From: JAXJQF01 sp036311285
Lineage (GTDB): Bacteria; Pseudomonadota; Gammaproteobacteria; Enterobacterales; Succinivibrionaceae
Length of the DNA: 56,361 bases
Assembly: GCA_036311285.1 (NCBI GenBank)
Contig: JAXJQF010000121.1
Location: 1-56,361, forward strand
Reading direction: 5' to 3'
A program made the position numbers and the translations under genes. Positions 8,931 to 18,339 of the stretch are shown piece by piece (position 1 is the first letter of the stretch; each line of letters starts with the position of its first letter). The notes below the pieces were generated by a model. The model was not told where the DNA came from. It made no database searches and saw only the letters and a list, made by a program, of their open reading frames with translations.

Positions 8931-10280
8931 TTATTGGTCTTTTAACATATCTAATAGTTTGCCGTGAATACCATTAAATCCGCCATTGCTCATTACCAAG
9001 ATAACATCATTTTTCTTAGCATCCTTAATAATCGAAATTAACATCTGCTCAAAATCTTCACATACGTTAAAATTAACATCTGCTAACTCACTTGTATTCC
9101 ATTTTAATGTTGATGGAGCATACATATATACAATATCAGCACTAACCATTGAATCCTTTAATAGTTCATGATTAACACCTAGCTTCATTGTATTAGAACG
9201 AGGTTCAAACACTGCAATAATACGTCTATTTCCAACTTTATTACGAAGCCCTTCTAAGGTTGTTTTTATCGCTGTAGGATGATGTGCAAAATCATCATAT
9301 ACATCGATATCATTAACAGTTCCTTTTAACTCCATACGACGTTTTGGCATTGTAAATGATGTTAAAGCATCTATGGCTATAGCGTAATCAACTCCAATAT
9401 AATTTGCTGCTGCTATTGCCATCAAGGCATTCTTAACGTTATGCAATCCAATTGAAGACCAAGAAACAACTCCTAAATCATTATTATTTGCATCTAACAC
9501 CTTAAACTCTGAACCATCATCCTTTATTAGTTCATAATTAAGTTCTCCGCCTTTTCCAATTTTTTTAAGAGTGCTCCAACATCCCTTTTCAATTACATCT
9601 TCAAGATTCTTATCATCTGTTGGAATTAATACTTCTCCCTTGCTTGGAACAATACGAACTAGATGATGAAATTGTTTTTTTATAGCATCAATATTCTCAA
9701 ATATATCTGCATGGTCATATTCTAGGTTGTTTAATATTTGTACAAATGGTCTGTAATGAACAAACTTAGAACGTTTATCAAAAAAAGCACAATCATATTC
9801 ATCTGATTCTATAACAAAGTACTTAGAGTCTGTTATTCTTGCAGAAACATTAAAGTTACCTGTTACACCTCCTATTAAAAAAGATGGATTTAAATTAGCT
9901 TTTTCTAATATCCAAGCAACCATTGCTGATGTAGAAGTCTTCCCATGTGTACCGGCAACGCCAATTACCTTACGTGTATTTAATACATATCTTTCCAACC
10001 ATTCAGGACCAGACATAAACGGTAAGTCATTATCAAGCATATATTCAACACAAGGGTTTCCACGACTCATTGCATTTCCAACGATAATCAAATCTTGACC
10101 TTGATTTAATTGTTCTTCGTTATAATTATTAATAATCTCAATACCATTATCAAGTAACATCGTACTCATTGGTGGATACACATTAAAGTCAGAGCCTGTA
10201 ACCTTATGTCCTAAATTTTTTGCGATTAAGGCAATACCTCCCATAAATGTTCCACATATGCCTAAGATATGAATGTGCAT
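8931..10280 (-). CDS. mpl: UDP-MurNAc-tripeptide ligase Mpl (murein recycling)
   Basis: Cytoplasmic Mur-ligase-family enzyme that joins recovered L-Ala-D-Glu-meso-Dap tripeptide to UDP-MurNAc during cell-wall recycling. Visible are the N-terminal Rossmann start HIHILGICGTFMGG, the ATP loop VAGTHGKTSTSAM near residue 107-119, the MurNAc-site segment ESDEYDCAFFDKR, and the Mpl/MurC-type C-terminal DDFAHHPTAI. The start is set at the ATG at 10280 rather than an upstream in-frame codon, because AAGGAG lies 5 nt before it and homologues begin MHIHILG. It converges on prs across the terminator region. Confidence 0.94.
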   Translation of the reverse strand: MHIHILGICGTFMGGIALIAKNLGHKVTGSDFNVYPPMSTMLLDNGIEIINNYNEEQLNQGQDLIIVGNAMSRGNPCVEYMLDNDLPFMSGPEWLERYVLNTRKVIGVAGTHGKTSTSAMVAWILEKANLNPSFLIGGVTGNFNVSARITDSKYFVIESDEYDCAFFDKRSKFVHYRPFVQILNNLEYDHADIFENIDAIKKQFHHLVRIVPSKGEVLIPTDDKNLEDVIEKGCWSTLKKIGKGGELNYELIKDDGSEFKVLDANNNDLGVVSWSSIGLHNVKNALMAIAAANYIGVDYAIAIDALTSFTMPKRRMELKGTVNDIDVYDDFAHHPTAIKTTLEGLRNKVGNRRIIAVFEPRSNTMKLGVNHELLKDSMVSADIVYMYAPSTLKWNTSELADVNFNVCEDFEQMLISIIKDAKKNDVILVMSNGGFNGIHGKLLDMLKDQ

Positions 10281-10432
10281 GATTTCTCCTTTGTTCCCGA
10301 GCAATACCTCAAAATTGATATTACTAAAATAATACAAATGATGATTATAGACTTAATTAAGACTCTATTTAAGAATTTATTAAAATATCTTTTAATACAT
10401 CACAATTTAGTATATGTATTTAGTAATGATAT

Positions 10433-10465
10433 AAAAAAATCTGCACATTTATAAATGCACAGATT
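10433..10465 (-). terminator. Intrinsic terminator after apbE (minus strand)
   Basis: Near-perfect palindrome: AATCTGTGCATTT pairs with AAATGTGCAGATT with one internal mismatch, followed by seven T on the minus strand. Confidence 0.85.
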
Positions 10466-10502
10466 CTTCTAATCTTAATTTAGTTTGTTGAATAGATTAT
10501 AC

Positions 10503-11558
10503 TTATTTGCAAATTAAGTACTCTTGCATTGCTCTACTGTAACGAGACTTAAAGCCATTTCCATCCTTTACAATAGTGTAGATTGCAATACCATTCTCAT
10601 TTGCATACTTTAATGCTTTATCCGCTCCCCAAACTAACAAACCTGTATCTAAAGCATCTGTCCATAACGCTGTTGGACCAATAACTGTTACAGATACAGT
10701 GTCATGATCAATTGGTTCACCCTTGAATGGGTCAATTGCGTGACTCTTTCTCTTGCCATTAGATTCAATAAAGTTTCTGTAACTACCAGCTGTTGATATA
10801 GCCTTACCCTTTGTACATACAGGAACTTCAATACTCTCACCTACACGCTGTTCATTTGCAGGATCTTCAATAGCAATAACCCAATCCGTTCCTCTTGCAT
10901 TAGAACCACGAGTTCTGATCGCACCAGCAATAGCAACCATATAGTTCTTGATGCCCTTCTTATCTAATAACTGAGATAACTTATCAGCACCAAAACCTTC
11001 ACCAACAGTTGCTAAATCAATAAATACATCTGGATGATCTTTCTTTAAAAAGTACTTACCATAAGAATAGGTAACATGTATCTTATCAGCTCCTACATAC
11101 TTTTTAGCTTCATTGATTTCTTCAGGAGTCGGTTCTTTCTTTGCTAAATCCTTATTATTACCAAATCCCCATAAATTAACTAAAGGACCAACGGTAACAT
11201 CCATTACACCTTCAACATCATAACCAACGTTAATACTTGTTGAAATAATATCTGCCATATCCTTAGTAATTTCAAAAGGTTCTGTTGACTTTGAGTCATT
11301 GAACTTTGATAAAATACTGCTCTTATCAAAGATTGAGATTTCCTTATTAATTACACCAAGAATTTGCTCTGCATCGTTTTTTAACTGGTCTTGTCCACCT
11401 GGATAATCACCTACAACTGTTATTGTGTAGAATGTCCCCATAGTCTTGCCACCAACTTTTATTACATTTTTTGGAGCAGACTCAAATTGACAGCCACTTA
11501 AAGCAACAGCCAAAGACAAAACACCAATTTTTAAGAAACTTGAAAAAGTTAAATTCAT
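10503..11558 (-). CDS. apbE: FAD:protein FMN transferase ApbE (lipoprotein)
   Basis: Attaches FMN covalently to threonine in target proteins such as the NqrB and NqrC subunits of Na+-translocating NADH:quinone reductase. The lipobox is VALSGC, with Cys at about residue 23, placing it on the periplasmic side of a membrane. The ApbE signatures TMGTFYTITV, DVTVGPLVNLWGFG and IDLATVGEGFGADKL are visible, followed by AGAIRTRGSN and the C-terminal DALDTGLLVWG. At 351 residues it is typical. It lies 44 bp downstream of nqrM on the same strand. The nqrABCDEF operon is not in the window. Confidence 0.96.
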   Translation of the reverse strand: MNLTFSSFLKIGVLSLAVALSGCQFESAPKNVIKVGGKTMGTFYTITVVGDYPGGQDQLKNDAEQILGVINKEISIFDKSSILSKFNDSKSTEPFEITKDMADIISTSINVGYDVEGVMDVTVGPLVNLWGFGNNKDLAKKEPTPEEINEAKKYVGADKIHVTYSYGKYFLKKDHPDVFIDLATVGEGFGADKLSQLLDKKGIKNYMVAIAGAIRTRGSNARGTDWVIAIEDPANEQRVGESIEVPVCTKGKAISTAGSYRNFIESNGKRKSHAIDPFKGEPIDHDTVSVTVIGPTALWTDALDTGLLVWGADKALKYANENGIAIYTIVKDGNGFKSRYSRAMQEYLICK

Positions 11559-11602
11559 AAATTTAAACCTATTATATTTTTAAAATTAAACTATATGACA
11601 TA

Positions 11603-11857
11603 CTAAGAATTAGAATAATCAGATTTATCTTCTTCCTTCTTACCATGAAATTCTTCGATTGGTTGTCCTGTTAATTGTTTAAACTTATTTTTGATTCTTC
11701 TTTTTACGCAAGGGGTTTCACAAGAACAAACTCGTTCTACTCCTACATTATTCAATCCCCCACAAGAGCCATTAATCATCTTTTTTTGGATAATATATCC
11801 AATTGAACAGAATAAGAAAAATAACAAAAAGAAGGATAAGACATATATAAAAAGCAT
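11603..11857 (-). CDS. nqrM: NqrM, Na+-NQR assembly factor
   Basis: Small membrane protein of the DUF539/NqrM family, needed to assemble the Fe centre of Na+-NQR. One membrane segment covers residues about 1-20. It is followed by the family cysteines in GSCGGLNNVGVERVCSCETPC, four in all. The start is placed at the ATG at 11857, seven codons inside the longer frame, because GAGGGG lies 6 nt before it and homologues begin directly with the membrane segment. That gives 84 residues. Together with apbE it implies that this organism runs a Na+-NQR respiratory complex. Confidence 0.9.
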   Translation of the reverse strand: MLFIYVLSFFLLFFLFCSIGYIIQKKMINGSCGGLNNVGVERVCSCETPCVKRRIKNKFKQLTGQPIEEFHGKKEEDKSDYSNS

Positions 11858-12039
11858 ATAATTCCCCTCGATAAACAAATCAATATTTTATCACATTTTG
11901 TTAACTTGAAATACAAAAAATAATAATTGGCAATTGCTTTATAATATTTAATTGAAAAATAGTGATATTTGAATGCGATATAGTTTTCTTTTTGGTAAAA
12001 TATCACAAATTTTTTAATCATTAAACAAAGGTGTTTTTC

Positions 12040-13761
12040 ATGCGTAGCAGTAAATTTTTATTATCAACACTAAAAGAAACTCCTGCAGAAGCTTCAGTTG
12101 TAAGTCACCAACTTATGTTAAGAGCTGGTTTAATCAGACAGTTAGCGTCTGGTTTATATACTTGGTTACCTACAGGCCAAAGAGTTTTAAACAAAGTAGA
12201 AAAAATTATTCGCGAAGAAATGGACAAATCTGGAGCTTTAGAAATCAATATGCCAGTTGTTCAACCTGCTGAATTATGGCAAGAATCAGGTCGATGGGAA
12301 CATTATGGTCCTGAATTATGCAGATTTAAAGACAGAAAAGAAAACAACTTTGTTCTAGGTCCAACTCATGAAGAAGTGGTTACATACTTAGCACGCTATG
12401 AAATTAAAAGCTATAAACAATTACCTATGAATTTATATCAAATTCAGACTAAATTCAGAGACGAAGTAAGACCACGTTTTGGGGTTATGCGCGGCCGTGA
12501 ATTTATCATGAAAGATAGCTATTCTTTTCACTTAAATAAAGAAGATTTACGTAAGACATATAATGTAATGTATGACACATATACAACAATCTTCAATAGA
12601 TTAGGTCTTGATTTTAGACCAGTAGAAGCTGATACAGGTTCAATTGGTGGTAGTCATTCACATGAATTCCAAGTATTAGCAGACGCAGGCGAAGATATCA
12701 TCGCATTTTCAACTGAATCTCAATATGCTGCAAACATTGAAATGGCTGAAGCTTTAGCTCCAACAGAAGCAAGAAAAGCACCAACTAAGGATATTGAAAA
12801 AATTGCAACACCTGGTGTTGAATCAGTAGCAGATGTTGCTAAAGCATTAAACATCAAGGAAAGTGATGTAGTTAAGTCATTAGTTGTACACGCTCTAGAT
12901 AAAGATGGTAACCAAACATTAGCTTTATTAGTATTACGTGGCGACCACGAATTAAATGAAGTTAAGGCAGAAAAAATTGAAGGTATCGTAAAACCACTAA
13001 CAATGGCAACTGATACTGAAATTAAAGAATTTACAAATGCTATGCCTGGTTCTTTAGGTCCAAAGGATTTCAAGGGCCGCATTATTGTTGACAGAACAGC
13101 TGCAGTTATGAGCGACTTCTACTGTGGTGCTAACGAAACAGGGTTCCATTTAGGTGGTGTAAACTGGGATAGAGATGTTACTGAATACGAAGTTCAAGAT
13201 ATTAGATGTGTAGTAGAAGGTGACCCAAGTCCAGATGGTAAGGGAACAATTGTTCTTAAGCACGGTATCGAAGTAGGTCAAGTATTCGAATTAGGAACTA
13301 AGTACTCACAAGCAATGAATTGTGTTATTCTAGATGAAAATGGCAAGAACATACCAATGGAAATGGGATGTTACGGTATCGGTGTAACACGTGTTATCGC
13401 TGCTGCTATTGAACAAAACCACGACGAAAAAGGTATTTTATGGCCTAAGTCTATGGCTCCATTTGAAATTGCGATTATCCCAATCAATTACCAGAAGAGC
13501 GAAGCTGTATGCAAAGAAGCTGACATGTTATACGAACAATTAACAGCTGAAGGCTATGAAGTTATCCTTGATGACCGTAAAGAAAGACCAGGTGTTATGT
13601 TCGCAGATATGGAATTAATTGGTGTTCCACATATTATCATCATCGGTGAAAAAGCTTTAGCTGAAGGTATGGTTGAATATGAAAACCGTGCTACATTAGA
13701 AAAGACTAAACTACCATTAGCAGATGCTTTAGCTCAAATTAAAAAGATGTTAAGCGAATAA
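12040..13761 (+). CDS. proS: Prolyl-tRNA synthetase
   Basis: Class II synthetase of the bacterial type, charging tRNA-Pro. Class II motif 2 is in TKFRDEVRPRFGVMRGREFIMKD-like sequence near residue 135-155, and motif 3 in MEMGCYGIGVTRVIAAAIEQ near 440-460. An editing insertion domain lies at about 225-390, with PGSLGPKDFKGRIIVDRTA, followed by the anticodon-binding domain (EVILDDRKERPGVMFADMELIG). The start is set at the ATG at 12040 (MRSSKFLLSTLKET, as in homologues) with AAAGGTG upstream, rather than the in-frame GTG at 12031 that overlaps that Shine-Dalgarno. The product is 573 residues. Confidence 0.97.
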   Translation: MRSSKFLLSTLKETPAEASVVSHQLMLRAGLIRQLASGLYTWLPTGQRVLNKVEKIIREEMDKSGALEINMPVVQPAELWQESGRWEHYGPELCRFKDRKENNFVLGPTHEEVVTYLARYEIKSYKQLPMNLYQIQTKFRDEVRPRFGVMRGREFIMKDSYSFHLNKEDLRKTYNVMYDTYTTIFNRLGLDFRPVEADTGSIGGSHSHEFQVLADAGEDIIAFSTESQYAANIEMAEALAPTEARKAPTKDIEKIATPGVESVADVAKALNIKESDVVKSLVVHALDKDGNQTLALLVLRGDHELNEVKAEKIEGIVKPLTMATDTEIKEFTNAMPGSLGPKDFKGRIIVDRTAAVMSDFYCGANETGFHLGGVNWDRDVTEYEVQDIRCVVEGDPSPDGKGTIVLKHGIEVGQVFELGTKYSQAMNCVILDENGKNIPMEMGCYGIGVTRVIAAAIEQNHDEKGILWPKSMAPFEIAIIPINYQKSEAVCKEADMLYEQLTAEGYEVILDDRKERPGVMFADMELIGVPHIIIIGEKALAEGMVEYENRATLEKTKLPLADALAQIKKMLSE

Positions 13762-13787
13762 GCATTAATAAAATGTAACAAATTTAT

Positions 13788-13826
13788 AAAAACTCCTAGA
13801 AGAGTAAAATTCTTCTAGGAGTTTTT
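13788..13826 (+). terminator. Intrinsic terminator after proS
   Basis: Stem AAAAACTCCTAGAAGA paired with TCTTCTAGGAGTTTTT around a short loop, ending in T5. Confidence 0.9.
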
Positions 13827-13978
13827 ATTACATTGTTTCTTACTAATCAACAAAACTGTGCCTAACTTCCATGAATTTTTTAAGTATTAAAAGTAATATA
13901 TAAGTATAAGTACTAATTAAAGATGCTTCATATTCTTGAATTTGTATTACTAAAGGTATTTAACAACTAGGACAATGT

Positions 13979-14782
13979 ATGAATAAGTATAGTTCTATTA
14001 TTATAGCAATATGTCTTTCAATGTTAACTCTTGGCTGTGGACGTGAAATTATAACTGCTGAAGATTTAGCAATTGACTATAAAAGATATAGTCCTGAAAA
14101 GATAGATACTTTGTCTGTAGTTGATATCAAAGCCAATCCTGATCTCATAGGCATTGACGTAACCCTCAAGCTTATCCCTGACGCAAACGAGAAAAGTATA
14201 AAGAACATCTATCAAAAGACATTTGACAACTTAATAAGGTCTCATTTATGTAAGAAAAATAGCATCATCTACCCATATAACAAATTTATAAACAAGAATC
14301 ATTACGTAAATTACATTCTTCTAGATAGTAATAACTCACAATTTCACTTATTAAAAGCTACTCTTTCAATCTGTGAAGGGGTTACAGAAAAAAAAGCGTT
14401 TGATTTTATCACTGAAGAGAAAAAGCAAAAAGAACAAGGTTTTTATGATGAAAAATTCTTAAAAAGGGTTTATCTTCCAAAAATGAAAGCCAACCTTCCC
14501 AAAAAAATTACAAACGAAATTGAAATGTATGATGTAATTATAGGCCCTGGCTCAAAACTTAGCCTTATCACAAAATACACTCCTCAAAATGAAAACGAAG
14601 ATTATGCAGATTCTATTGAAAAAGCTAATATGATTTTACAAAAAATGTATTATGCTGCATGCGCAAATACTAACACAAGACATCTTTTATCAATGATTGA
14701 TAAAACTACATGGATTGCGACGTATAAAGACCAAAATAACAAAGTACTTACATCAATTGTGGCAAGCAAAACTTGTCAATAA
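13979..14782 (+). CDS. Hypothetical exported protein with a duplicated two-cysteine domain
   Basis: Not recognised. The 267-residue product has a hydrophobic N-terminus ending in SMLTLGCG. Cys20 could be a lipid attachment site, although Thr at -3 is an imperfect lipobox. Two halves of the mature part share a layout: a hydrophobic strand, a polar helix, Cys, two strands with a turn (LLDSNNSQFHLLKATLSIC in the first half, YKDQNNKVLTSIVASKTC in the second), and a second Cys. The end of the protein at 106-582 (FLSKDNKKLYDVTLKC) looks like a third copy. AGGAC precedes the start. The gene lies alone between the proS terminator and another exported protein. Confidence 0.6.
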   Translation: MNKYSSIIIAICLSMLTLGCGREIITAEDLAIDYKRYSPEKIDTLSVVDIKANPDLIGIDVTLKLIPDANEKSIKNIYQKTFDNLIRSHLCKKNSIIYPYNKFINKNHYVNYILLDSNNSQFHLLKATLSICEGVTEKKAFDFITEEKKQKEQGFYDEKFLKRVYLPKMKANLPKKITNEIEMYDVIIGPGSKLSLITKYTPQNENEDYADSIEKANMILQKMYYAACANTNTRHLLSMIDKTTWIATYKDQNNKVLTSIVASKTCQ

Positions 14783-14852
14783 AATATGCATATGATTTTT
14801 TATTTATTCTTGCTATACTGATTATAAAATTTTTTATATTAGGTTTAGTAAT

Positions 14853-15479
14853 ATGTTAAAAAATAAGTATATTTTATCATTTCTATTTATAGTAGCGAGT
14901 TTTGCAAATAACGTTTATGCAATAGAGTTACCTTCTAATCTAAACGAAAATCAAAAAAAACAAATTGAACAAAAATTAGAACAACAAAGTAGCAAATCAA
15001 CTAATAAAGCAGAAGGTATCGTACCTGAAGGCTGTAATTTAACTAGCTATACCCTAGATGGAACACACTTCTTATTCAAATGCAATAATACTGACGTTGT
15101 ATCTATAATCATGTTTCCGCAAAATCAAGGAGCAGAAGCTCAAGTAAATAGTACGATCGAAAAACTAGAAAAAATTGCAAATTGTAAAACCGAAGAAGTT
15201 CCTTCATCAATTGGGAAACATTTAAAATGTATGGAAAAAGACGGAATGTACCATACTTTCTTATCAGCACACAAAACTGGTTTAATTACTAGTATTACAA
15301 CTTCTGAGCAATTTACAGATATAGACAAGCTTGCTAATATCCAAAACTTTAGCTTAGTTGTTTATTTCTTTATAAGAAACATAGCAAAAGATAATGCCCA
15401 AATTGATTATCTAAATGAATTATTAGGAAAATCTAGAGGAGTTGAAACTGTTCAAGATCTTTACAGATTCAACCAATAA
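14853..15479 (+). CDS. Hypothetical secreted protein
   Basis: Not recognised. The 208-residue product begins with a cleavable signal peptide (MLKNKYILSFLFIVASFANNVYA, cleavage probably after NVYA). A Gln/Lys-rich helix follows at about residues 30-55. The mature part then has four cysteines (CNLTSY, FKCNN, ANCKTE, LKCME), which could form two disulfides in the periplasm. The start has no strong Shine-Dalgarno (AGGTTTAG lies somewhat distant). Its 70-bp distance from the previous unknown exported gene on the same strand suggests the two may be expressed together. A shared bidirectional hairpin separates it from the convergent 856-residue gene. Confidence 0.6.
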   Translation: MLKNKYILSFLFIVASFANNVYAIELPSNLNENQKKQIEQKLEQQSSKSTNKAEGIVPEGCNLTSYTLDGTHFLFKCNNTDVVSIIMFPQNQGAEAQVNSTIEKLEKIANCKTEEVPSSIGKHLKCMEKDGMYHTFLSAHKTGLITSITTSEQFTDIDKLANIQNFSLVVYFFIRNIAKDNAQIDYLNELLGKSRGVETVQDLYRFNQ

Positions 15480-15524
15480 AAGATAATTATTTTACATTTT
15501 GATTAAATAGTTATAAATCAAATC

Positions 15525-15562
15525 AAAATAGATTACATATTTATATTATGTAATCTATTTTT
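15525..15562. terminator. Bidirectional terminator between convergent genes
   Basis: AAAATAGATTACATA pairs with TATGTAATCTATTTT around a short AT loop, with T runs on both strands. Confidence 0.85.
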
Positions 15563-15581
15563 GTAAATACGATAATTGTTA

Positions 15582-18152
15582 CTAATACTCTTCAATTCTA
15601 AGAATTCTCTTATTCCCCATATTCACTCTATATAACACATTACCAATAGAAGACGCTTCATCAAATAAGTGTTCTAAATGATAAGATTTATAGTATGGAT
15701 CAGAGCTATTTTTACATGCAGGGTAATCTTGAGTGCTTGTACAATAAATTTTCTTAATTGTATTATCATTAGTGTCAACACCTAAAGACAAAGTAGTATT
15801 AGATTTATAGTTATCAACAATATTTGTTTTTGTAGTTAGACCTAAATATAACAACCCGCCCTTAAATACTTTTTGATTAGCACAATCTGTATTATCCTTC
15901 TTAGAACATATTTCTATTTGAGTATTACGACCATTGCCATCATTTAATGCAAGCTTATAAGTATTTAAGTCTGTTGGTGTATTTTGAATACCTATTACTC
16001 CGTTAACTAATATATCCGAATAAATAAAATCATGATCACTTCTTATATTCAAATTAGTACAATAATCATTTATTGTCTGCCAACTATAATTATCCTCTAA
16101 CTTATTTCCTGAGCTATGATTTGAAGATTGAACGTAGCGCTGAATTTCAATAGGAACATATACTGTTGTATTGACATTGTTAGAAAACAATCTAGTAGCA
16201 GTATCATGTATTTTTATGCGTCCATTATAAAATGTTGTATAAACCTTTGTTTGCAATAAATTATTATCATCCAAATAAGTTCTATCTAATACTGACAAGT
16301 GGTCATAAAAGTTATTTACATTATCCTTTACACTATAATCTGTTCTTACATTGTTTGTCTTTGTTGTATCAACAACTACATAATTTATATCATTAGAGTC
16401 TGTAGTTGGTAATAAAGAAGGATTTGGATCATCAAATTGCTTGGTCTGAACTAAATAATTGCATTCCTTTTTGTTTGTATTATTATTTGCAATACATGCA
16501 TTAACTTCTGCGTAATAAGCAAGATATACATCTGTTGGTAATTTATTTCTATTACGATCCTCAACATTTACAAGACTATAAAAAGATACACCTTTACCAT
16601 TCGTATACTCACCAAATCCCATATGAATAAAATTATAATTTGAACCATTTTGGTATACATCGTTATACACAAAAGGATTTTTTTCTAAAAAATATTTTCC
16701 GCCAACGGTGCTACTAATAGGATGAATACCTACATAGTTTATTTGGGTCGGACTAAAAAAATCATTTGTGAAATTGTATGTAAAATCATCTGATTCATTA
16801 GCCCCTGTAAAATATCCCATCACATAAAATGGTTGATTAAAATAAATAGGACACGATTCTTTTATATCCTCATCTTCAATGCCAAGATTGTATAAATAAT
16901 CACTATTAGAATTATTTATCCTATCAAAAATATAATTAACATTGTACTTAGAAACTATATCAACTAGAAACTTCTTCTTTACATTAAAATAATCAACTAA
17001 TACACTATTTGACACCTTTAAATGATTTGGAACAACAGAGATAATTGGGCTGAAAACCTTACTATTTTTACCATTAATATTCAACGCTGATGCATGTTCT
17101 AAGAATGTTATCCATCCTGTGTTTTCAAAGCGTACTGTTTGTGAACTAATATTACTATCCGAGAAACCTATTTTCACGCCATCCTCAAAAGTTCCACTAG
17201 AGTTCTTTGCAGAAATGCTTATTATATTATTCTCATAATTGTAATATTCTAAATTGTCACTTGTCATGTCTTTTGGTACTAAAGATTTAAACTCTTTAAT
17301 AACTCCATTTTGAGTATAGTGTTCAACAATTTCAAACTTAGGGTTATTCTGACATAAATTCTTTAAGGTACTATATTTATCATTTACCTTATTCAAACAA
17401 GTAGCCTCACTTTCACCCTCTATACAACCAACAGCATATTGTTTTAAAGTATATTCCTTTCCTGCTTTAACAATATACTTTCCATTACTCTTATCTGTTA
17501 GAGTTAAATCATTATCTGTATCGCTCATACTCTTTTCTATATCAATACACATAACAAGAGGATATGATTTATAATTATTTTTAACATTTGGGGCAGATAA
17601 TGATGGTGGTATGCCTCCATCAAAACCTGCATTTATTTTTAATTGTTCATATTTATCAGTGTTTACTTGAATAGCTGCACTTGCAAACATTAATCCATAT
17701 TCACCATTTATCAATGACAAAATAGTCATATCAAAAACAAGATTATTATTTGAGTTGTAATATATTAAATTAGACGGCACTTCAATTTGTTTCGTTAAAC
17801 CACCGTTAAAGATATGCTCAGTTGAACCTATTTTTATAACAGAATATGTATTATCTCTATTTTCAAATGTAGCCACTAATTTAAAAAAATCATTAGGTAA
17901 TGAAGCTGTAGTTTTATATGCTCTCTGATATGCCGTTTGGTATGCGTTTTTAAATTTATTACTATCTTCGACCTCAACCGAAACTTTAGAGTTTAGTGGA
18001 ACTATAAACTGTAAGCCAGAAGCAAAAACTTTATTGCTTATACAATAGATAAACATAAATCCTATAATAAAAAGAACAGAAACAAAAAATTTTCTAATAC
18101 TTCTGCTTATATAATATGAACTATTTAAAGAAACGCCATTAGTACAATCCAT
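15582..18152 (-). CDS. MshQ-like (DUF6701) large surface protein, very divergent
   Basis: An 856-residue exported protein with a signal-type segment at about 20-45 (VLFIIGFMFIYCISNKVFASG region). Several local patterns match the DUF6701 region of MshQ, a large protein linked to MSHA type IV pili. These are VPNHLKVSNSVL (compare GRFVPDHF in that family), CPIYFNQPFYVMGYFTGAN followed by NFTNDFF (compare TYMGQPF...FTLTAQN...NYTG.F), YNGRIKIHDTATRLF (compare YGRLRLENAYGS), YVPIEIQRY, and a late GGLLYLGLT. These are recollected family patterns, not an alignment. The body is very rich in Asn, Tyr, Asp and Ser. No pilin or msh gene is nearby. It is followed by a bidirectional terminator. If it is not MshQ-like, it is still clearly a large extracellular or periplasmic protein. 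Confidence 0.6.
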   Translation of the reverse strand: MDCTNGVSLNSSYYISRSIRKFFVSVLFIIGFMFIYCISNKVFASGLQFIVPLNSKVSVEVEDSNKFKNAYQTAYQRAYKTTASLPNDFFKLVATFENRDNTYSVIKIGSTEHIFNGGLTKQIEVPSNLIYYNSNNNLVFDMTILSLINGEYGLMFASAAIQVNTDKYEQLKINAGFDGGIPPSLSAPNVKNNYKSYPLVMCIDIEKSMSDTDNDLTLTDKSNGKYIVKAGKEYTLKQYAVGCIEGESEATCLNKVNDKYSTLKNLCQNNPKFEIVEHYTQNGVIKEFKSLVPKDMTSDNLEYYNYENNIISISAKNSSGTFEDGVKIGFSDSNISSQTVRFENTGWITFLEHASALNINGKNSKVFSPIISVVPNHLKVSNSVLVDYFNVKKKFLVDIVSKYNVNYIFDRINNSNSDYLYNLGIEDEDIKESCPIYFNQPFYVMGYFTGANESDDFTYNFTNDFFSPTQINYVGIHPISSTVGGKYFLEKNPFVYNDVYQNGSNYNFIHMGFGEYTNGKGVSFYSLVNVEDRNRNKLPTDVYLAYYAEVNACIANNNTNKKECNYLVQTKQFDDPNPSLLPTTDSNDINYVVVDTTKTNNVRTDYSVKDNVNNFYDHLSVLDRTYLDDNNLLQTKVYTTFYNGRIKIHDTATRLFSNNVNTTVYVPIEIQRYVQSSNHSSGNKLEDNYSWQTINDYCTNLNIRSDHDFIYSDILVNGVIGIQNTPTDLNTYKLALNDGNGRNTQIEICSKKDNTDCANQKVFKGGLLYLGLTTKTNIVDNYKSNTTLSLGVDTNDNTIKKIYCTSTQDYPACKNSSDPYYKSYHLEHLFDEASSIGNVLYRVNMGNKRILRIEEY

Positions 18153-18276
18153 AAAAACACCACTTCAAACATACCTAATAAAATTTTAGAATAATAGATA
18201 GATTTTTTCTATTTATTATCATTTTAAAAAATACAATATATTAGCTTGTTCATATTTTAATTATTTTACAAAATAG

Positions 18277-18306
18277 AAAACGGCACACATATTAGTATGC
18301 CGTTTT
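18277..18306 (-). terminator. Intrinsic terminator after flgI (minus strand)
   Basis: AAAACGGCA and TGCCGTTTT form a 9-bp stem with a 12-nt loop, followed by a T-rich tract on the minus strand. It ends the flagellar run, so no flgJ follows flgI. Confidence 0.85.
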
Positions 18307-18339
18307 GGATTTAGTTCAGTGAGTTTAGTTTTTAAAATT

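Noticed and set aside
10269..10454. Plus-strand frame over the mpl start
   Set aside because: Overlaps the mpl ribosome-binding site and the apbE terminator in antisense.
11930..11950. TTGGCA followed by TTGC before proS, resembling sigma-54
   Set aside because: The GG-to-GC spacing is far too short; the nearby TATAAT is a better promoter explanation.
11776..12021. Minus-strand frame overlapping nqrM and the proS promoter region
   Set aside because: Out of frame with nqrM, aromatic-rich random composition, no ribosome-binding site.
12720..13082. 120-codon antisense frame inside proS
   Set aside because: Shadow of the proS editing domain; no independent support.
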